In this document: positions 1-9,108 of the stretch, piece by piece
Layout: each line of letters starts with the position of its first letter
Numbering within the stretch: the first letter of the stretch is position 1
Source: Ancylobacter sp. TS-1
GTDB lineage: Bacteria; Pseudomonadota; Alphaproteobacteria; Rhizobiales; Xanthobacteraceae
Direction of reading: 5' to 3'
NCBI RefSeq assembly: GCF_009223885.1
Contig: NZ_CP045144.1
Location: forward strand, 3,770,001-3,834,000
Length of the DNA stretch: 64,000 nucleotides
Notes under the pieces: model-generated
The model's input: only the letters and a program-made list of their open reading frames with translations
Told to the model about the DNA's origin: nothing
Databases searched by the model: none
Position numbers and translations under genes: made by a program

Positions 1-336
1 GACCATCGCGTTGTAGTTCAGTTCCTGCTCCAGCCCCTCCCACAGCTTCATCGACCATTCGTAGAACGGCTCGTTGCCGGGCAGCAGGTAGTTGGAGCGG
101 ATGATGGTGGTGTTCCGCCCGGCATTGCCGGAGCCGATGTAGCCCTTCTCGATCACCGCGACATTGGCGATGCCGTGGACCTTGGCGAGGTAATAGGCGG
201 TGGCCAGCCCGTGCCCGCCGCCGCCGACGACGATCACGTCATAGGCGGGCCTGGGCGCGGCGTCGCGCCAGGCCGGTGTCCAGCCCTTCTGGCCGGTCAG
301 CCCGTTGGCGAGGAGGCTCAGGAAGGAATAGCGCAT
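1..336 (-). CDS. soxB: Sarcosine oxidase beta subunit, N-terminal part (cut by window edge)
   Basis: The first 112 codons of a minus-strand gene that runs off the left edge. The protein starts [13 protein letters not shown] and then has an FAD-binding Rossmann motif, [19 protein letters not shown], at about residues 33-51. After it comes a [17 protein letters not shown] segment typical of the beta subunit of heterotetrameric sarcosine oxidase. That subunit carries FAD and FMN and oxidatively demethylates sarcosine to glycine and a one-carbon unit passed to tetrahydrofolate. The start ATG at 334-336 faces a divergent LysR gene at 426. The other subunits (soxD, soxA, soxG) would lie beyond the edge. 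The family call is firm; the subunit assignment rests on the N-terminal sequence only. Confidence 0.88.
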   Translation of the reverse strand, partial: MRYSFLSLLANGLTGQKGWTPAWRDAAPRPAYDVIVVGGGGHGLATAYYLAKVHGIANVAVIEKGYIGSGNAGRNTTIIRSNYLLPGNEPFYEWSMKLWEGLEQELNYNAMV

Positions 337-393
337 GAAGGGCTCGCGATCGGATACGGCCGAAAGCTATAGATCACCGTCGATCCGGTGATA

Positions 394-412
394 ATATAAG
401 TTTTGGTTATAT
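394..412. promoter_or_regulatory. Perfect palindrome between soxB and its LysR regulator
   Basis: ATATAA and TTATAT arms separated by 7 nt lie in an AT-rich patch of the 89-bp divergent intergenic region, directly upstream of the LysR start. The arrangement contains a T-N11-A core, as expected for a LysR-type binding site. The same bases could also hold promoter -10 elements. Assignment to the adjacent regulator is inference. Confidence 0.4.
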
Positions 413-425
413 AGAACCGGAAACC

Positions 426-1397
426 ATGCCTCCGTCCGACACGCTTCCCTTCGACCTGCGCGCGCTGGAACTGTTCCTCGCCGTGTGCGACGCCGGCACC
501 ATGGCGCAGGCGGCGCGCCGGCTCGGGCTGACCCAGCCGGCGGTGTCGCAGTCGATCGCCGACATGGAGCGGCGCATCGGCATCGCGCTGTTCGACCGCC
601 GCGCCCGCCCGCTCGCGCTCACCGCCGCCGGCGGGGCGCTGCGCCAGCGGGCGAGCGCCCTGCTCTCGGAAGCGCGCCAGATCGCCCCGCTGCTGCGCGA
701 GGCCGAGCATGCCCGCCTGCCGCTGCTGCGCGCCGGCCTCGTCGATTCGCTCTCGCGCGTGCTGATGGCCCCGCTCGCCCGCGCGCTGGGCGAGAAGGCC
801 GAGCAGGTCTCGCTGCTGTCCGGCCTCACCGCCGTCCATGCCGGGGCGCTGCTGACCCGCCAGCTCGACCTGCTGGTCGGCGCCGACGACCTCGACGAGA
901 TCGAGGGGCTGGAGCGCTGGCCGCTGCTCACCGAACCCTATGTGCTGCTGCTGCCGGCCCGGCTGCCCGCCCCTTTGCGGGTGGCGGACCTTGCGGAGCT
1001 GGCGCAGCACGCGCCGCTGGTGCGCTTTTCCGCCCGCTCCAAGACCGGCGTGGAGGTGGAGCGTCACCTGCGCCGACTGCGGCTCGATCTGCCGCGCCCG
1101 CTGGAATTCGACACGCCCTATGGCGTCGCCAGCGCGGTCGCTGACGGGGCGGGCTTCGCCGTCACCACGCCGCTCTGCCTGCTGGAGGCCGGCCTTTCGC
1201 TGCAAGGTCTCGCCTGCCACGCGCTGCCGGGGCCGGGCCTGACCCGCCATCTCACGCTGATCGCCCGCCGGCAGGAGCTTGGCCGCCTGCCGCGCGAGAT
1301 GGCCGCCTTCTGCCGGGCGCGGCTGGAAGCGCAGCGCCCCGCGCTCGCCGCGCTGGTCGGCGAGGGGCTGGCGGAGGCGTTCCGGGTGGAGGCGTGA
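426..1397 (+). CDS. LysR-family transcriptional regulator, divergent from soxB
   Basis: A 323-residue LysR-type regulator. An N-terminal winged helix-turn-helix (about residues 8-67) contains the typical LGLTQPAVSQSIADMERRIG helix-turn-helix. A periplasmic-binding-like effector domain (about 95-300) follows. Its divergent position relative to soxB suggests that it controls sarcosine/glycine-betaine demethylation genes, with the palindrome at 394-412 as a candidate site. The effector is not predictable from sequence. There is no strong ribosome binding site before the ATG, but it is the first in-frame start before the HTH. Confidence 0.88.
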   Translation: MPPSDTLPFDLRALELFLAVCDAGTMAQAARRLGLTQPAVSQSIADMERRIGIALFDRRARPLALTAAGGALRQRASALLSEARQIAPLLREAEHARLPLLRAGLVDSLSRVLMAPLARALGEKAEQVSLLSGLTAVHAGALLTRQLDLLVGADDLDEIEGLERWPLLTEPYVLLLPARLPAPLRVADLAELAQHAPLVRFSARSKTGVEVERHLRRLRLDLPRPLEFDTPYGVASAVADGAGFAVTTPLCLLEAGLSLQGLACHALPGPGLTRHLTLIARRQELGRLPREMAAFCRARLEAQRPALAALVGEGLAEAFRVEA

Positions 1398-1424
1398 GAA
1401 CGCGCCCGTGTCCCTCTCAGCGAT

Positions 1425-1514
1425 CCCTCATGGCCGGGCTTGACCCGGCCACCCAGGCTCAGGCCCAGGTCAAACGGCGTCGCCGGGTCCCCGGGTCAAG
1501 CCCGGGGATGAGGG
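1425..1514. repeat. Interspersed palindromic repeat, family A
   Basis: A 90-bp element bounded by CCCTCAT and ATGAGGG. It has GCCGGGCTTGACCCGGC in the left half and CCCCGGGTCAAGCCCGGGG in the right half, so each half is itself a hairpin. It lies between the convergent LysR and ketosynthase genes. Copies of the same family occur at 15910, 35165 and 37512, with a broken one at 29524. It looks like a REP/RIME-type mobile intergenic element of Rhizobiales and may also act as a bidirectional terminator. Confidence 0.75.
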
Positions 1515-1538
1515 AGGCGAAACGGAAAGGCCGCCCGC

Positions 1539-2753
1539 TCACCCCGCGTAGCGCTTCAATGCCAGCACCGCGTTGAGCCCGCCAAAGGCGAAGGACGAGG
1601 AGATCGCCGTCTCGATGGCGGCGGCGCGCGCGGCGTTGGGCACGCAGTCGAGGTCGCAGTCGGGATCGAATTCGCGATAGCCCATGGTCGGCGGCAGGAA
1701 ACCCTCGCGCAGCGCCAGCGTCGTGGTCACGAAATCCAGCGCGCCCGAGGCGTTCATGGTGTGGCCGTACTGGGACTTCGAAGACGAGACCGGCAGCTTG
1801 CCCAGATGCGCGCCGAACACGTGGCGCAGCGCCGCCGTCTCGGTCTTGTCGTTGAGCACCGTGGCGGTGCCGTGGGCGCTCACATAGTCGACCCGCTCGG
1901 GCGCGAGGCCGGCATCCTCAAGGGCGAAATGGATGGAGGCCGCCGCGCTCGCCATGTCGGGGGCGGTGATGTCCATGCCGTCGGCGCTCATGCCGAAACC
2001 GACCAATTCGCCATGGATGGTGGCGCCGCGGGCGATGGCGCGGTCCATGTTCTCCAGCACCACGGCGGCGCCGCCCTCGCCGATGACGAGGCCGCCACGG
2101 TCCTTCGAGAACGGGCGGCAGCCGTCCGGGGAGAGCACGCGCAGCGCCTCCCAGCTCTTCAGCATGCCGTAGGTGATCTGCGATTCCGCCCCGCCGGCGA
2201 CGGCGACGTCCAGCATGCCGGAGCGGATCATGTGGAAGGCGGTGCCGATGGCGTGCGAGGCCGAGGAGCAGGCCGAGGCGATGGAGAAGGAGGGGCCGTG
2301 GATGCCGAGATCCATGGTCACATGGCTCACCTGCCCGCTCGGCATGGCGCGCGGCACGGTGAAGGGGTGCGGGCGCGGCGCCTTCTCGGCATAGAGCTTG
2401 TGATAGCTGTCGTCGACGGCGTGGAAGCCGACCGAGGCGGCGAAGATGGCGCCGGCGCGATGGCGCGCCACTCCCTCCAGCGCCGGACCGGCATCGGCCA
2501 GCGCCTGGCGGGCGGCGACGACGGCGAATTGCGAGGTGCGGTCGATGAGGCCGAGCTGGCGCGGCTCGAAATGCGCCTCCGGCACGAAGTCGCGCACCTC
2601 GGCGGAGATCTTCGTCTTCATCGAGGAGACGTCGACGCCGCGCGTCTCGCCTATGCCGACCGTACCGGCCCGCAGCCCGGCCAGATGCGAGGGCACGTCG
2701 TTGCCGAGCGCGGAGAGCGCGCCGAGGCCAGTAATCGCGACACGCGTGGTCAT
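1539..2753 (-). CDS. FabF-like beta-ketoacyl-ACP synthase
   Basis: A 404-residue condensing enzyme of the KAS II (FabF/NodE) family, which elongates acyl-ACP with malonyl-ACP. The catalytic triad is intact: Cys162 in SACSSASHAIG, His294 in SAHGTATVLND and His331 in KSQYGHTMNASG. It overlaps the upstream acyl carrier protein gene by one base (TGATG). The two are therefore translationally coupled and probably work together on a dedicated acyl chain. Because it is paired with a private ACP, it is more likely a specialised ketosynthase (NodE-like, or for an unusual lipid) than the housekeeping FabF. The product is unknown. Confidence 0.85.
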   Translation of the reverse strand: MTTRVAITGLGALSALGNDVPSHLAGLRAGTVGIGETRGVDVSSMKTKISAEVRDFVPEAHFEPRQLGLIDRTSQFAVVAARQALADAGPALEGVARHRAGAIFAASVGFHAVDDSYHKLYAEKAPRPHPFTVPRAMPSGQVSHVTMDLGIHGPSFSIASACSSASHAIGTAFHMIRSGMLDVAVAGGAESQITYGMLKSWEALRVLSPDGCRPFSKDRGGLVIGEGGAAVVLENMDRAIARGATIHGELVGFGMSADGMDITAPDMASAAASIHFALEDAGLAPERVDYVSAHGTATVLNDKTETAALRHVFGAHLGKLPVSSSKSQYGHTMNASGALDFVTTTLALREGFLPPTMGYREFDPDCDLDCVPNAARAAAIETAISSSFAFGGLNAVLALKRYAG

Positions 2754-3022
2754 CAGGCGATTTTGGCCTTCTGCGCGGCGAGGAGCGAGGCGACGTGCTC
2801 GACCAGCGTGCCGACGGTGACGTCATTGCCGCTCAGCGGGCCGTCATTGGGGATCTCGATGCCGAAGCGGCTTTCCAACTTGAAGATCGTCTCGATCAGG
2901 TCGAGCGAGGAGATGCCGAGCTCGGCGACCGGCGTGTCCGCCGTGAGCAGGCTCGAATCGACCCCGACCTCACCGGAGATGAAGTCGACGATTTCGGCGA
3001 CGGCGGGATCGTTGGTCTGCAT
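2753..3022 (-). CDS. Acyl carrier protein, dedicated to adjacent ketosynthase
   Basis: An 89-residue acyl carrier protein. The phosphopantetheine attachment site is Ser39 in LGISSLDLIE, followed by the helix II pattern IFKLESRFGIEIP. In standard ACPs the residue before the serine is Asp (DSL); here it is Ser38, which is unusual. The start was set at the ATG at 3020-3022 because the reading frame upstream is arginine-rich and lacks ACP features. The stop overlaps the ketosynthase ATG. Size and pairing recall NodF/NodE, but sequence similarity to NodF was not measured. No neighbouring gene reveals which acyl group is built. Confidence 0.85.
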   Translation of the reverse strand: MQTNDPAVAEIVDFISGEVGVDSSLLTADTPVAELGISSLDLIETIFKLESRFGIEIPNDGPLSGNDVTVGTLVEHVASLLAAQKAKIA

Positions 3023-3174
3023 GCGTCTGCTCTGTCTCGAGGGTTCGGCGCGGAGCCGGGGATGCCCTTGGCTGCCGCTATAGAAAGGCGCTTCGGACCA
3101 TTGCGTCAAATGACCGACATATGTGTAGGGCCGATGTCACCCGCGTGACCGCGGGCCCGGCGTGCGCGGGCGCC

Positions 3175-4638
3175 TCACGGCTGGGTGCCGCCGGCATGTG
3201 CCTTGATGAGCTGCGACAGATAGAGCGCGGAGGATTTCGGCGTGCGCTTCTGGGTGGCGAAATCGACATTCACCACGCCGAAGCGGCGGCGCTCGCCCTC
3301 GGCCCATTCGAAATTGTCCAGCAGCGACCAGGCGAAATAGCCGTTGAGCGCGCAGCCCTGCGCGATCGCCTGGCTCGCCGCCACCAGATGGGCGCGGATG
3401 TACTCGGTGCGCTCCGGATCGTGCACGAGGCCGGCGGCGGGCGCGGGGTCCTCGTAGCAGGCGCCGTTCTCGGTGACGAAGACCGGGGGATTGCCATAGC
3501 TGTCGCGCAGGCGCGTGAGCACCTCGACCAGCCCCTGCGCGCGGATCGGCCAGCCCAGCAGCGTGCGCGGCGTGCCCTCCGGCACCGCGCCGTAGCCGGC
3601 CTGGGCGAGGAAGGAGGCCGGGTCGTGCTTGATCCAGGAGGGGCCGTAATAGTTCAGCCCGAGGAAATCCACCGGCACCCGGATCTGCTCCATGTCGCCG
3701 CTCTTCACGAGTTGGGCAAACACGGCGTCGAAGGGCGCGGGGTAGCGGCCGTGGAACAGCGGGTCGAGATTGATGGTGTTCCAGCAGGCGTCGAAGCGCT
3801 GGGCGGCGGCGACATCCGCCGGGTCCTGCGAGGACGGGTAGATCGGCTGCAGCGAGAACACCGTGCCGAGCTTGAGGTCGCTGCGCAGCGCCCGCACGGC
3901 CCGGATGCCGGCGCCCTGCGCCAGATTCTGGTTGTGCTGCGCCATCACGTAGCTCGGCCAGCCGGTGAGCCCCGGCGCGTGATTGCCGAAGCCGTGGCCG
4001 AAGATGGCGTGCACCGAGGGCTCGTTGAGCATGGCCCAGGGCTTCACCCGGTCGCCGAGCTTGCCGACGGCGGCCACCGCATAGTCGGCGAACCAGCCGG
4101 CCATGTCGCGATTGTGCCAGCCGCCCCGGTCCTGCAACGCCTGCGGCAGGTCCCAGTGGTAGAGGCAGGCCATGGGCAGGATGCCGCGCGCCAGCAGCTT
4201 GTCGACGAGGCGGTCGTAGAAATCGAGCCCGGCCGGGTTCACCGGGCCGGTGCCATCGGGCATCACGCGCGGCCAGGCGATGGAGAAGCGGTAGGCCTGA
4301 AGGCCGAGCCGCGCCATCAGGTCGACGTCCTCGGCGTAGCGGTTGTAGTGGTCGCAGGCGACGTCGCCATTGGTGCCGTCGGCGATGCGGCCGGGGGTGT
4401 GGGAGAAGGTGTCCCAGATGGAGGGCTTGCGCCCGCCTTCCTTCACCGCGCCCTCGATCTGGTAGGCGGAAGTGGAGGCGCCCCACACGAAGCCGCGCGG
4501 CAGGCGCGGCGTGCCGGCGGGCTCCAGCGGCTGGACGGCGGCGCCGGTGGCACCGTCCTGCGCGGCACCGATGCCCGGCAGGACGGGAAGCGCGGCGGCG
4601 GCCGCGGCGGAAGCGAGGAAGTCACGGCGGCGAAGCAT
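3175..4638 (-). CDS. Tat-exported GH1 beta-glucosidase
   Basis: A 487-residue glycoside hydrolase family 1 enzyme that removes beta-linked glucosyl or related sugars by a retaining mechanism. The acid/base is Glu206 in MLNEPSVHA and the nucleophile is Glu390 in FVTENGACYEDP; the family signature GFVWGASTSAYQIEG is at residues 49-63. The N-terminus MLRRRDFLASAAAAAALPVL carries a twin-arginine motif, so it is probably exported folded to the periplasm. Most bacterial GH1 enzymes are cytoplasmic, so the signal is noteworthy. The gene follows the GntP-type permease by 18 bp on the same strand, suggesting a two-gene operon for use of a glycoside or its aglycone acid. Confidence 0.9.
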   Translation of the reverse strand: MLRRRDFLASAAAAAALPVLPGIGAAQDGATGAAVQPLEPAGTPRLPRGFVWGASTSAYQIEGAVKEGGRKPSIWDTFSHTPGRIADGTNGDVACDHYNRYAEDVDLMARLGLQAYRFSIAWPRVMPDGTGPVNPAGLDFYDRLVDKLLARGILPMACLYHWDLPQALQDRGGWHNRDMAGWFADYAVAAVGKLGDRVKPWAMLNEPSVHAIFGHGFGNHAPGLTGWPSYVMAQHNQNLAQGAGIRAVRALRSDLKLGTVFSLQPIYPSSQDPADVAAAQRFDACWNTINLDPLFHGRYPAPFDAVFAQLVKSGDMEQIRVPVDFLGLNYYGPSWIKHDPASFLAQAGYGAVPEGTPRTLLGWPIRAQGLVEVLTRLRDSYGNPPVFVTENGACYEDPAPAAGLVHDPERTEYIRAHLVAASQAIAQGCALNGYFAWSLLDNFEWAEGERRRFGVVNVDFATQKRTPKSSALYLSQLIKAHAGGTQP

Positions 4639-4656
4639 CGGCGCGGTCCTTCGGGC

Positions 4657-5991
4657 TCAGGCGGTGGCGATCCGCACGGCGATCAGCACCGCGAGCGCCA
4701 GCGCGCCCTGCAGCAAGACGCCGAACGACAGGCGGGCCAGAGCGCCGGCCGGCGAAAAGCGCCCCGCCCGCGTCACCAGCCAGAACAGTGCGTCATTGAT
4801 CTGCGGCACCGTCATGGCGCCGGCGCCGACCGCCAGCGCGGCCAGCGTGCGTCCCATCGGGTCGCCGAGGCCGAGCGGGGCGGCGAGTTCCATCATCATG
4901 CCGGCGGTGGTGATCGCGGCGACCAGCGAGGAGCCCTGCACGGTCTTGATCACGGCGGCGATGAGGAAGGGCAGCAGCAGCGCCAGCGCGCCGGCCGTGG
5001 GCACAACGCCGATCAGCCCTTCGGCCACCATCTCCGCCGTGCCGGTCTCCTGCACCACCTTGGACAGCCCGGCGGCCGCGCCGAGGATGAACAGCAGCGG
5101 CGCCGCCCTGGCGAGCGCGCGCCCGGCCCAGCCGTTCTCGCCGAGCCCGCCGGGCTCCCAGTTCCAGCTCAGCAGCAGGAGCAGCACGGTGCCGACCGCC
5201 AGCAGCAGCGCGGGAGCGCCCAGCGCCAGGATGAAATGGCGGTCATTGCCGCCGCCGAAGGGCTCGGAGGCGATGTCGCCGAGCGACTGCACGATCAGCA
5301 GCCCGACCAGCACGAGGCTGACGACGAGGAGCGCCAGCGCCCCGCGCCCGGGCGCCACCAGAATCTGCCCGTCAATATGGGCGGCGGTGTCGGGCGGGTT
5401 CGGCTCGCCGCTGGCGGCGAGGCGGGCGAAGAAGACGCCGAAAAGGACGCAGAGGATCGCCGCCGGCAGGCCGACCGCCACCGCCAGCCACCAGTCGGCG
5501 CGCAGGATGGTGAGGCTCGCCAGCACGACGGGGGCGGGGATCAATAGGCCGTGCGCCGCCGAGAGCGCGAGGCCGAGGGTGAGCGCCGAGCGCGGGCTGT
5601 CGCCGCCGATGCCGCGCCGCAGCGGGTCGAGCACCGCGAAGGCGGCGGCCGGGGTCGAGCCCATGCCGCCGAGCAGCCCGAGCAGCGCCAGCGGGGGCGC
5701 GCGCCAGCGCCAGCCGCGCGCCATCTGCTGCAGCCGCGCCGTGGCGCCGGTGCCGTCGGCGATCTCCGCCATCACCGCGCCGGCCACCACGATGAGGCCG
5801 AGCCCCGCCAGCGACTGGCCGAAGCCGAGGCCGACATTCTTCACCACATAGCTCAGCGACCAGCCGATCCCCCAGTTGAAGGCGAAGGCGGCGGCCAGCA
5901 AAGCGAGGAAGGGATGCACCCGCCCGCGCGCGGTGACGAGCGCGAAGACGACCACGACGGCGAGGAAGATGGCGGCGTAGTTCAGATACAT
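4657..5991 (-). CDS. GntP-family (gluconate/organic acid) permease
   Basis: A 444-residue polytopic membrane protein with about 12 hydrophobic segments. It begins MYLNYAAIFLAVVVVFALV and has glycine-rich helices typical of GntP/CitMHS-like carriers, such as GLGGMGSTPAAAFAVLDPL-type loops. Such carriers import gluconate or related sugar acids with protons. It is the first gene of a likely operon with the GH1 hydrolase, so an aldonic or glycoside-derived acid is a plausible substrate. The substrate cannot be fixed from sequence. The start is the first ATG; the next gene in the opposite direction (GH5) begins 228 bp away. Confidence 0.75.
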   Translation of the reverse strand: MYLNYAAIFLAVVVVFALVTARGRVHPFLALLAAAFAFNWGIGWSLSYVVKNVGLGFGQSLAGLGLIVVAGAVMAEIADGTGATARLQQMARGWRWRAPPLALLGLLGGMGSTPAAAFAVLDPLRRGIGGDSPRSALTLGLALSAAHGLLIPAPVVLASLTILRADWWLAVAVGLPAAILCVLFGVFFARLAASGEPNPPDTAAHIDGQILVAPGRGALALLVVSLVLVGLLIVQSLGDIASEPFGGGNDRHFILALGAPALLLAVGTVLLLLLSWNWEPGGLGENGWAGRALARAAPLLFILGAAAGLSKVVQETGTAEMVAEGLIGVVPTAGALALLLPFLIAAVIKTVQGSSLVAAITTAGMMMELAAPLGLGDPMGRTLAALAVGAGAMTVPQINDALFWLVTRAGRFSPAGALARLSFGVLLQGALALAVLIAVRIATA

Positions 5992-6219
5992 GGGCGGCTA
6001 CGGGATGGCGCTTGGGCGGGGGGAACTGCGGGGCAGGTCTGTGGGGGCAGGTATTCCGGCGGATAGCTGCACGCTTAGCCTGACCCGCGTGCGCTGTCAC
6101 GGTGCCATAAGGTGGGGGCACGCGGCATTTCCTTGAGGCAAGCGCGCCTGCAACGATCGGGCGATGCGCCCGCGCGTTCCGCCATTGCCGCGACGCGCGG
6201 GCTTTTATAGGTTCCGGCC

Positions 6220-7560
6220 ATGATCGCGCGCCTGCTCTCCCCCTCCGCCCTGCTCGCCCTCGCGCTGCTCGCCGCCCTCCCGGCGCGCGCGCAGACGCCC
6301 GCTCCCGACTCCACCGCCGCCGCGCCAGAGGCCGCCGCGCCGGCGCCCGGCTTCGTGCGGGCGCAGGGGCCGCGCTTCGTCAACCCGGATGGATCGACCT
6401 TCCTCATCAAGGGCATGAGCTTCGGCAACTGGCTGCTGCCGGAAGGCTACATGTTCAAGTTCACGGTCCAGCGCTCGCCGCAGGATATCGAGGACGTGAT
6501 CGAATACCTCGCCGGACCGGAGGAGGCCGCCCGCTTCTGGAAGGATTTCCGCGAGACCTACATCCAGGAGGAGGACGTCGCCTTCCTCGCCGGGGCCGGC
6601 TTCACCACGGTGCGCGTGCCGCTGCACTGGAAGTTCTTCCTCGACCGCAACCAGCCCGACCGCGTCGACCCGAACGGCGAGGGCTGGGCGCTGATCGACC
6701 GGCTGGTCGGCTGGGCCAAGGCGCACAACATCAAGCTGATCCTCGACATCCACGCCGCCCCCGGCGGGCAGACCGGCGTGAACCATGACGACGGCGTCGG
6801 CTATCCCCTGACCTTCTACGTGCCGGAGTTCAAGCGCCGCACCATCACCCTGTGGCGGGCCATCGCCGAGCGCTACCGGGACGAGACGGCCGTGCTTGGC
6901 TACGACCTGCTCAACGAGCCGATCACGCCCTATCACGACACCGACGTGCTGAATTCGCGGCTGGAGCCCTTCTACCGCGATCTGGTGACGGCGATCCGCG
7001 AGGTCGACCCCAACCACCCGATCATGCTGGCCGGGGCGCAGTGGAGCACGAATTTCGACGTGTTCGGCCCGCCCTTCGCGGAAAATCTCGGCTACACCTA
7101 CCATATGTTCTGGGCCGCCCCGCAGCGCAGCTCGATCCAGAAATACGTCAACTTCGCCAATCGCTGGCAGGTGCCGATCTTCATCGGCGAGACCGGCGAG
7201 CTGAACGACGAGTGGAACGCGCAGTTCCGCGCGCTCAACGAGCGCCTCGGCCTCGGCTGGAGCTTCTGGACCTACAAGAACCTCGACACGCCCTCGACCG
7301 TCGCCTCCATCAACCGGCCGGAGGGCTGGGACGCCATCGCCCTGTTCGGCAGCGTGCCGAAGAGCCAGTGGGCGTCGATGGAGAAGCCGCCGCGCGAGCA
7401 GGTGGTGGCGACGTTGCGCCAGTACCTCGACAATGCGCGCTTCGCCAACACCACCATCCGCAACGGCTATGTCGCCTCGCTGGGCCTCAAGGTTCCCTGC
7501 GCGAAGCTCGCCTCGGCCGACCCTGTGGCGGCGCCCGCGCCGGACGGGCCCTGCCAATGA
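6220..7560 (+). CDS. Secreted GH5-family glycoside hydrolase
   Basis: A 446-residue protein with a signal peptide (MIARLLSPSALLALALLAALPARAQ, likely cleaved after ARA or ARAQ), an Ala/Pro-rich linker to about residue 45, and a GH5 TIM barrel. The acid/base is Glu233 in YDLLNEPITPY and the nucleophile is Glu324 in IFIGETGELND. GH5 enzymes cleave beta-1,4 or beta-1,3 glucans, mannans and similar polymers; the exact substrate is not deducible. The NPDGSTFLIKGMSFGNWL N-terminal strand is typical of exo-beta-1,3-glucanase-like subfamilies. The stop overlaps the matB start (ATGA), coupling an exported hydrolase to a cytoplasmic CoA ligase, which is odd. Confidence 0.87.
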   Translation: MIARLLSPSALLALALLAALPARAQTPAPDSTAAAPEAAAPAPGFVRAQGPRFVNPDGSTFLIKGMSFGNWLLPEGYMFKFTVQRSPQDIEDVIEYLAGPEEAARFWKDFRETYIQEEDVAFLAGAGFTTVRVPLHWKFFLDRNQPDRVDPNGEGWALIDRLVGWAKAHNIKLILDIHAAPGGQTGVNHDDGVGYPLTFYVPEFKRRTITLWRAIAERYRDETAVLGYDLLNEPITPYHDTDVLNSRLEPFYRDLVTAIREVDPNHPIMLAGAQWSTNFDVFGPPFAENLGYTYHMFWAAPQRSSIQKYVNFANRWQVPIFIGETGELNDEWNAQFRALNERLGLGWSFWTYKNLDTPSTVASINRPEGWDAIALFGSVPKSQWASMEKPPREQVVATLRQYLDNARFANTTIRNGYVASLGLKVPCAKLASADPVAAPAPDGPCQ

Positions 7561-9071
7561 CCAGCCACCTTGTCGACACCCTGCGCGCGCGCCGGGGCGA
7601 TGCCTCGCGCCTGTTCATCGAGACCGCCGACGGCGCGCGGATCACCTATGCCGAGGCCGACCGCCGCTCGGCGCAATATGCCAACGCACTGGTGGCGCTC
7701 GGCCTGCGGCCCGGCGACCGGCTGGCGTTGCAGGTGGAAAAGAGCGTCGAGGCGGTGTTCGCCTATCTCGGCACGGTGCGGGCCGGCGGCGTGTTCCTGC
7801 CGCTCAACACCGCCTACACCCCGCCGGAGGTCGCGTATTTCCTCGGCGACGCGCAGGCGGGCGTGTTCGTCTGCGATCCCGCCTCCGAGGCGGTGCTGGC
7901 GCCGATCGCCCGCGCCGAGGGCGTCGCGCAGGTCGTCACGCTCGGCGCGGACGGGCAGGGCACGCTACGCGCGGCGGCGGATGCCTCGCGCACCAGCTTC
8001 GCCGACGTGCCGCGCGGGCCGGACGACCTTGCCGCGCTGCTCTACACCTCGGGCACGACCGGGCGCTCCAAGGGCGCCATGCTCACCCATGACAACCTTG
8101 CCTCGAACGCGCTGGCGCTGGTCGACACCTGGCGCTTCACGCCGGACGACGTGCTGATCCACGCGCTGCCGATCTTCCACACGCACGGCCTGTTCGTCGC
8201 CATCAACGCGACGCTGGCGGCCGGCTCCTCGATGATCTTCCTGCCGAAGTTCGACCCCGAGCGCGTCATCGCGCTCATGGGCCGGGCCAGCGTGCTGATG
8301 GGCGTGCCGACCTTCTATGTCCGGCTGCTGAAGTCGCCGAACCTCACCCCCGAGGCGTCCTCGCACATGCGCCTGTTCATCTCCGGCTCGGCGCCGCTGC
8401 TGGCCGAGACGCACCGCGAATGGCGCATGCGGACCGGCCACGCCATTCTCGAACGCTACGGCATGACCGAGACCGGCATGAACACCTCCAACCCCTATGA
8501 GGGCGAGCGCCTCGCCGGCACGGTGGGCTTCCCCCTGCCGGGGGTGAGCCTGCGGGTCATGTCGCCCGAGAGCGGGGAGGCGCTTGGCGCCGGCGAGATC
8601 GGCATGATCGAGGTGAAGGGCCCGAACGTCTTCAAGGGCTACTGGCGGATGCCGGAGAAGACGGCGGCCGAGTTCCACGACGGCTGGTTCGTCACCGGCG
8701 ATCTCGGCCTGATCGGGCCGGACGGCTATATGCAGATCGTCGGGCGCGGCAAGGACCTCGTCATCTCGGGCGGCTACAACGTCTACCCCAAGGAGATCGA
8801 GACCGAGATCGACGCGCTGCCCGGCGTGGTGGAGAGCGCGGTGATCGGCCTTGCCCATCCCGATTTCGGCGAGGGGGTGACGGCGGTGGTGGTCGCCCGC
8901 CCGGACGCGACGCTGGACGAGAAGGCGGTGATCGACGCGCTGGAAGGCCGGCTCGCCCGCTACAAATGCCCCAAGCGGGTGATCTTCGTCGACGACCTGC
9001 CGCGCAACACCATGGGCAAGGTGCAGAAGAACCTGCTGCGCGAGCAGTATAAGGGGCTGTACGGTAGCTGA
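7557..9071 (+). CDS. matB: Malonyl-CoA synthetase (malonate-CoA ligase)
   Basis: A 504-residue acyl-CoA synthetase of the ANL superfamily. It has the AMP-binding P-loop LLYTSGTTGRSKGAMLTH, the ERYGMTETGMN acyl-binding motif and the C-terminal lysine motif PRNTMGKVQKNLLREQ. The VEKSVEAVFAYLGTVRAGGV and NTSNPYEGERLAGTVG segments match MatB of Rhodopseudomonas and Rhizobium. Those enzymes make malonyl-CoA from malonate, CoA and ATP in the cytoplasm. Its ATG overlaps the GH5 stop by four bases, so translation is coupled. matA (decarboxylase) and matC (carrier) are not present here. Confidence 0.9.
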   Translation: MTSHLVDTLRARRGDASRLFIETADGARITYAEADRRSAQYANALVALGLRPGDRLALQVEKSVEAVFAYLGTVRAGGVFLPLNTAYTPPEVAYFLGDAQAGVFVCDPASEAVLAPIARAEGVAQVVTLGADGQGTLRAAADASRTSFADVPRGPDDLAALLYTSGTTGRSKGAMLTHDNLASNALALVDTWRFTPDDVLIHALPIFHTHGLFVAINATLAAGSSMIFLPKFDPERVIALMGRASVLMGVPTFYVRLLKSPNLTPEASSHMRLFISGSAPLLAETHREWRMRTGHAILERYGMTETGMNTSNPYEGERLAGTVGFPLPGVSLRVMSPESGEALGAGEIGMIEVKGPNVFKGYWRMPEKTAAEFHDGWFVTGDLGLIGPDGYMQIVGRGKDLVISGGYNVYPKEIETEIDALPGVVESAVIGLAHPDFGEGVTAVVVARPDATLDEKAVIDALEGRLARYKCPKRVIFVDDLPRNTMGKVQKNLLREQYKGLYGS

Positions 9072-9108
9072 CGGGCGCCACCGGGGTTACCTGCAAGGAG
9101 AGGGCGGC

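Noticed and set aside
3121..5547. An 808-codon open frame antisense to the GH1 and GntP genes
   Set aside because: Compositional shadow; the minus strand carries two full-length recognisable proteins with intact catalytic motifs.
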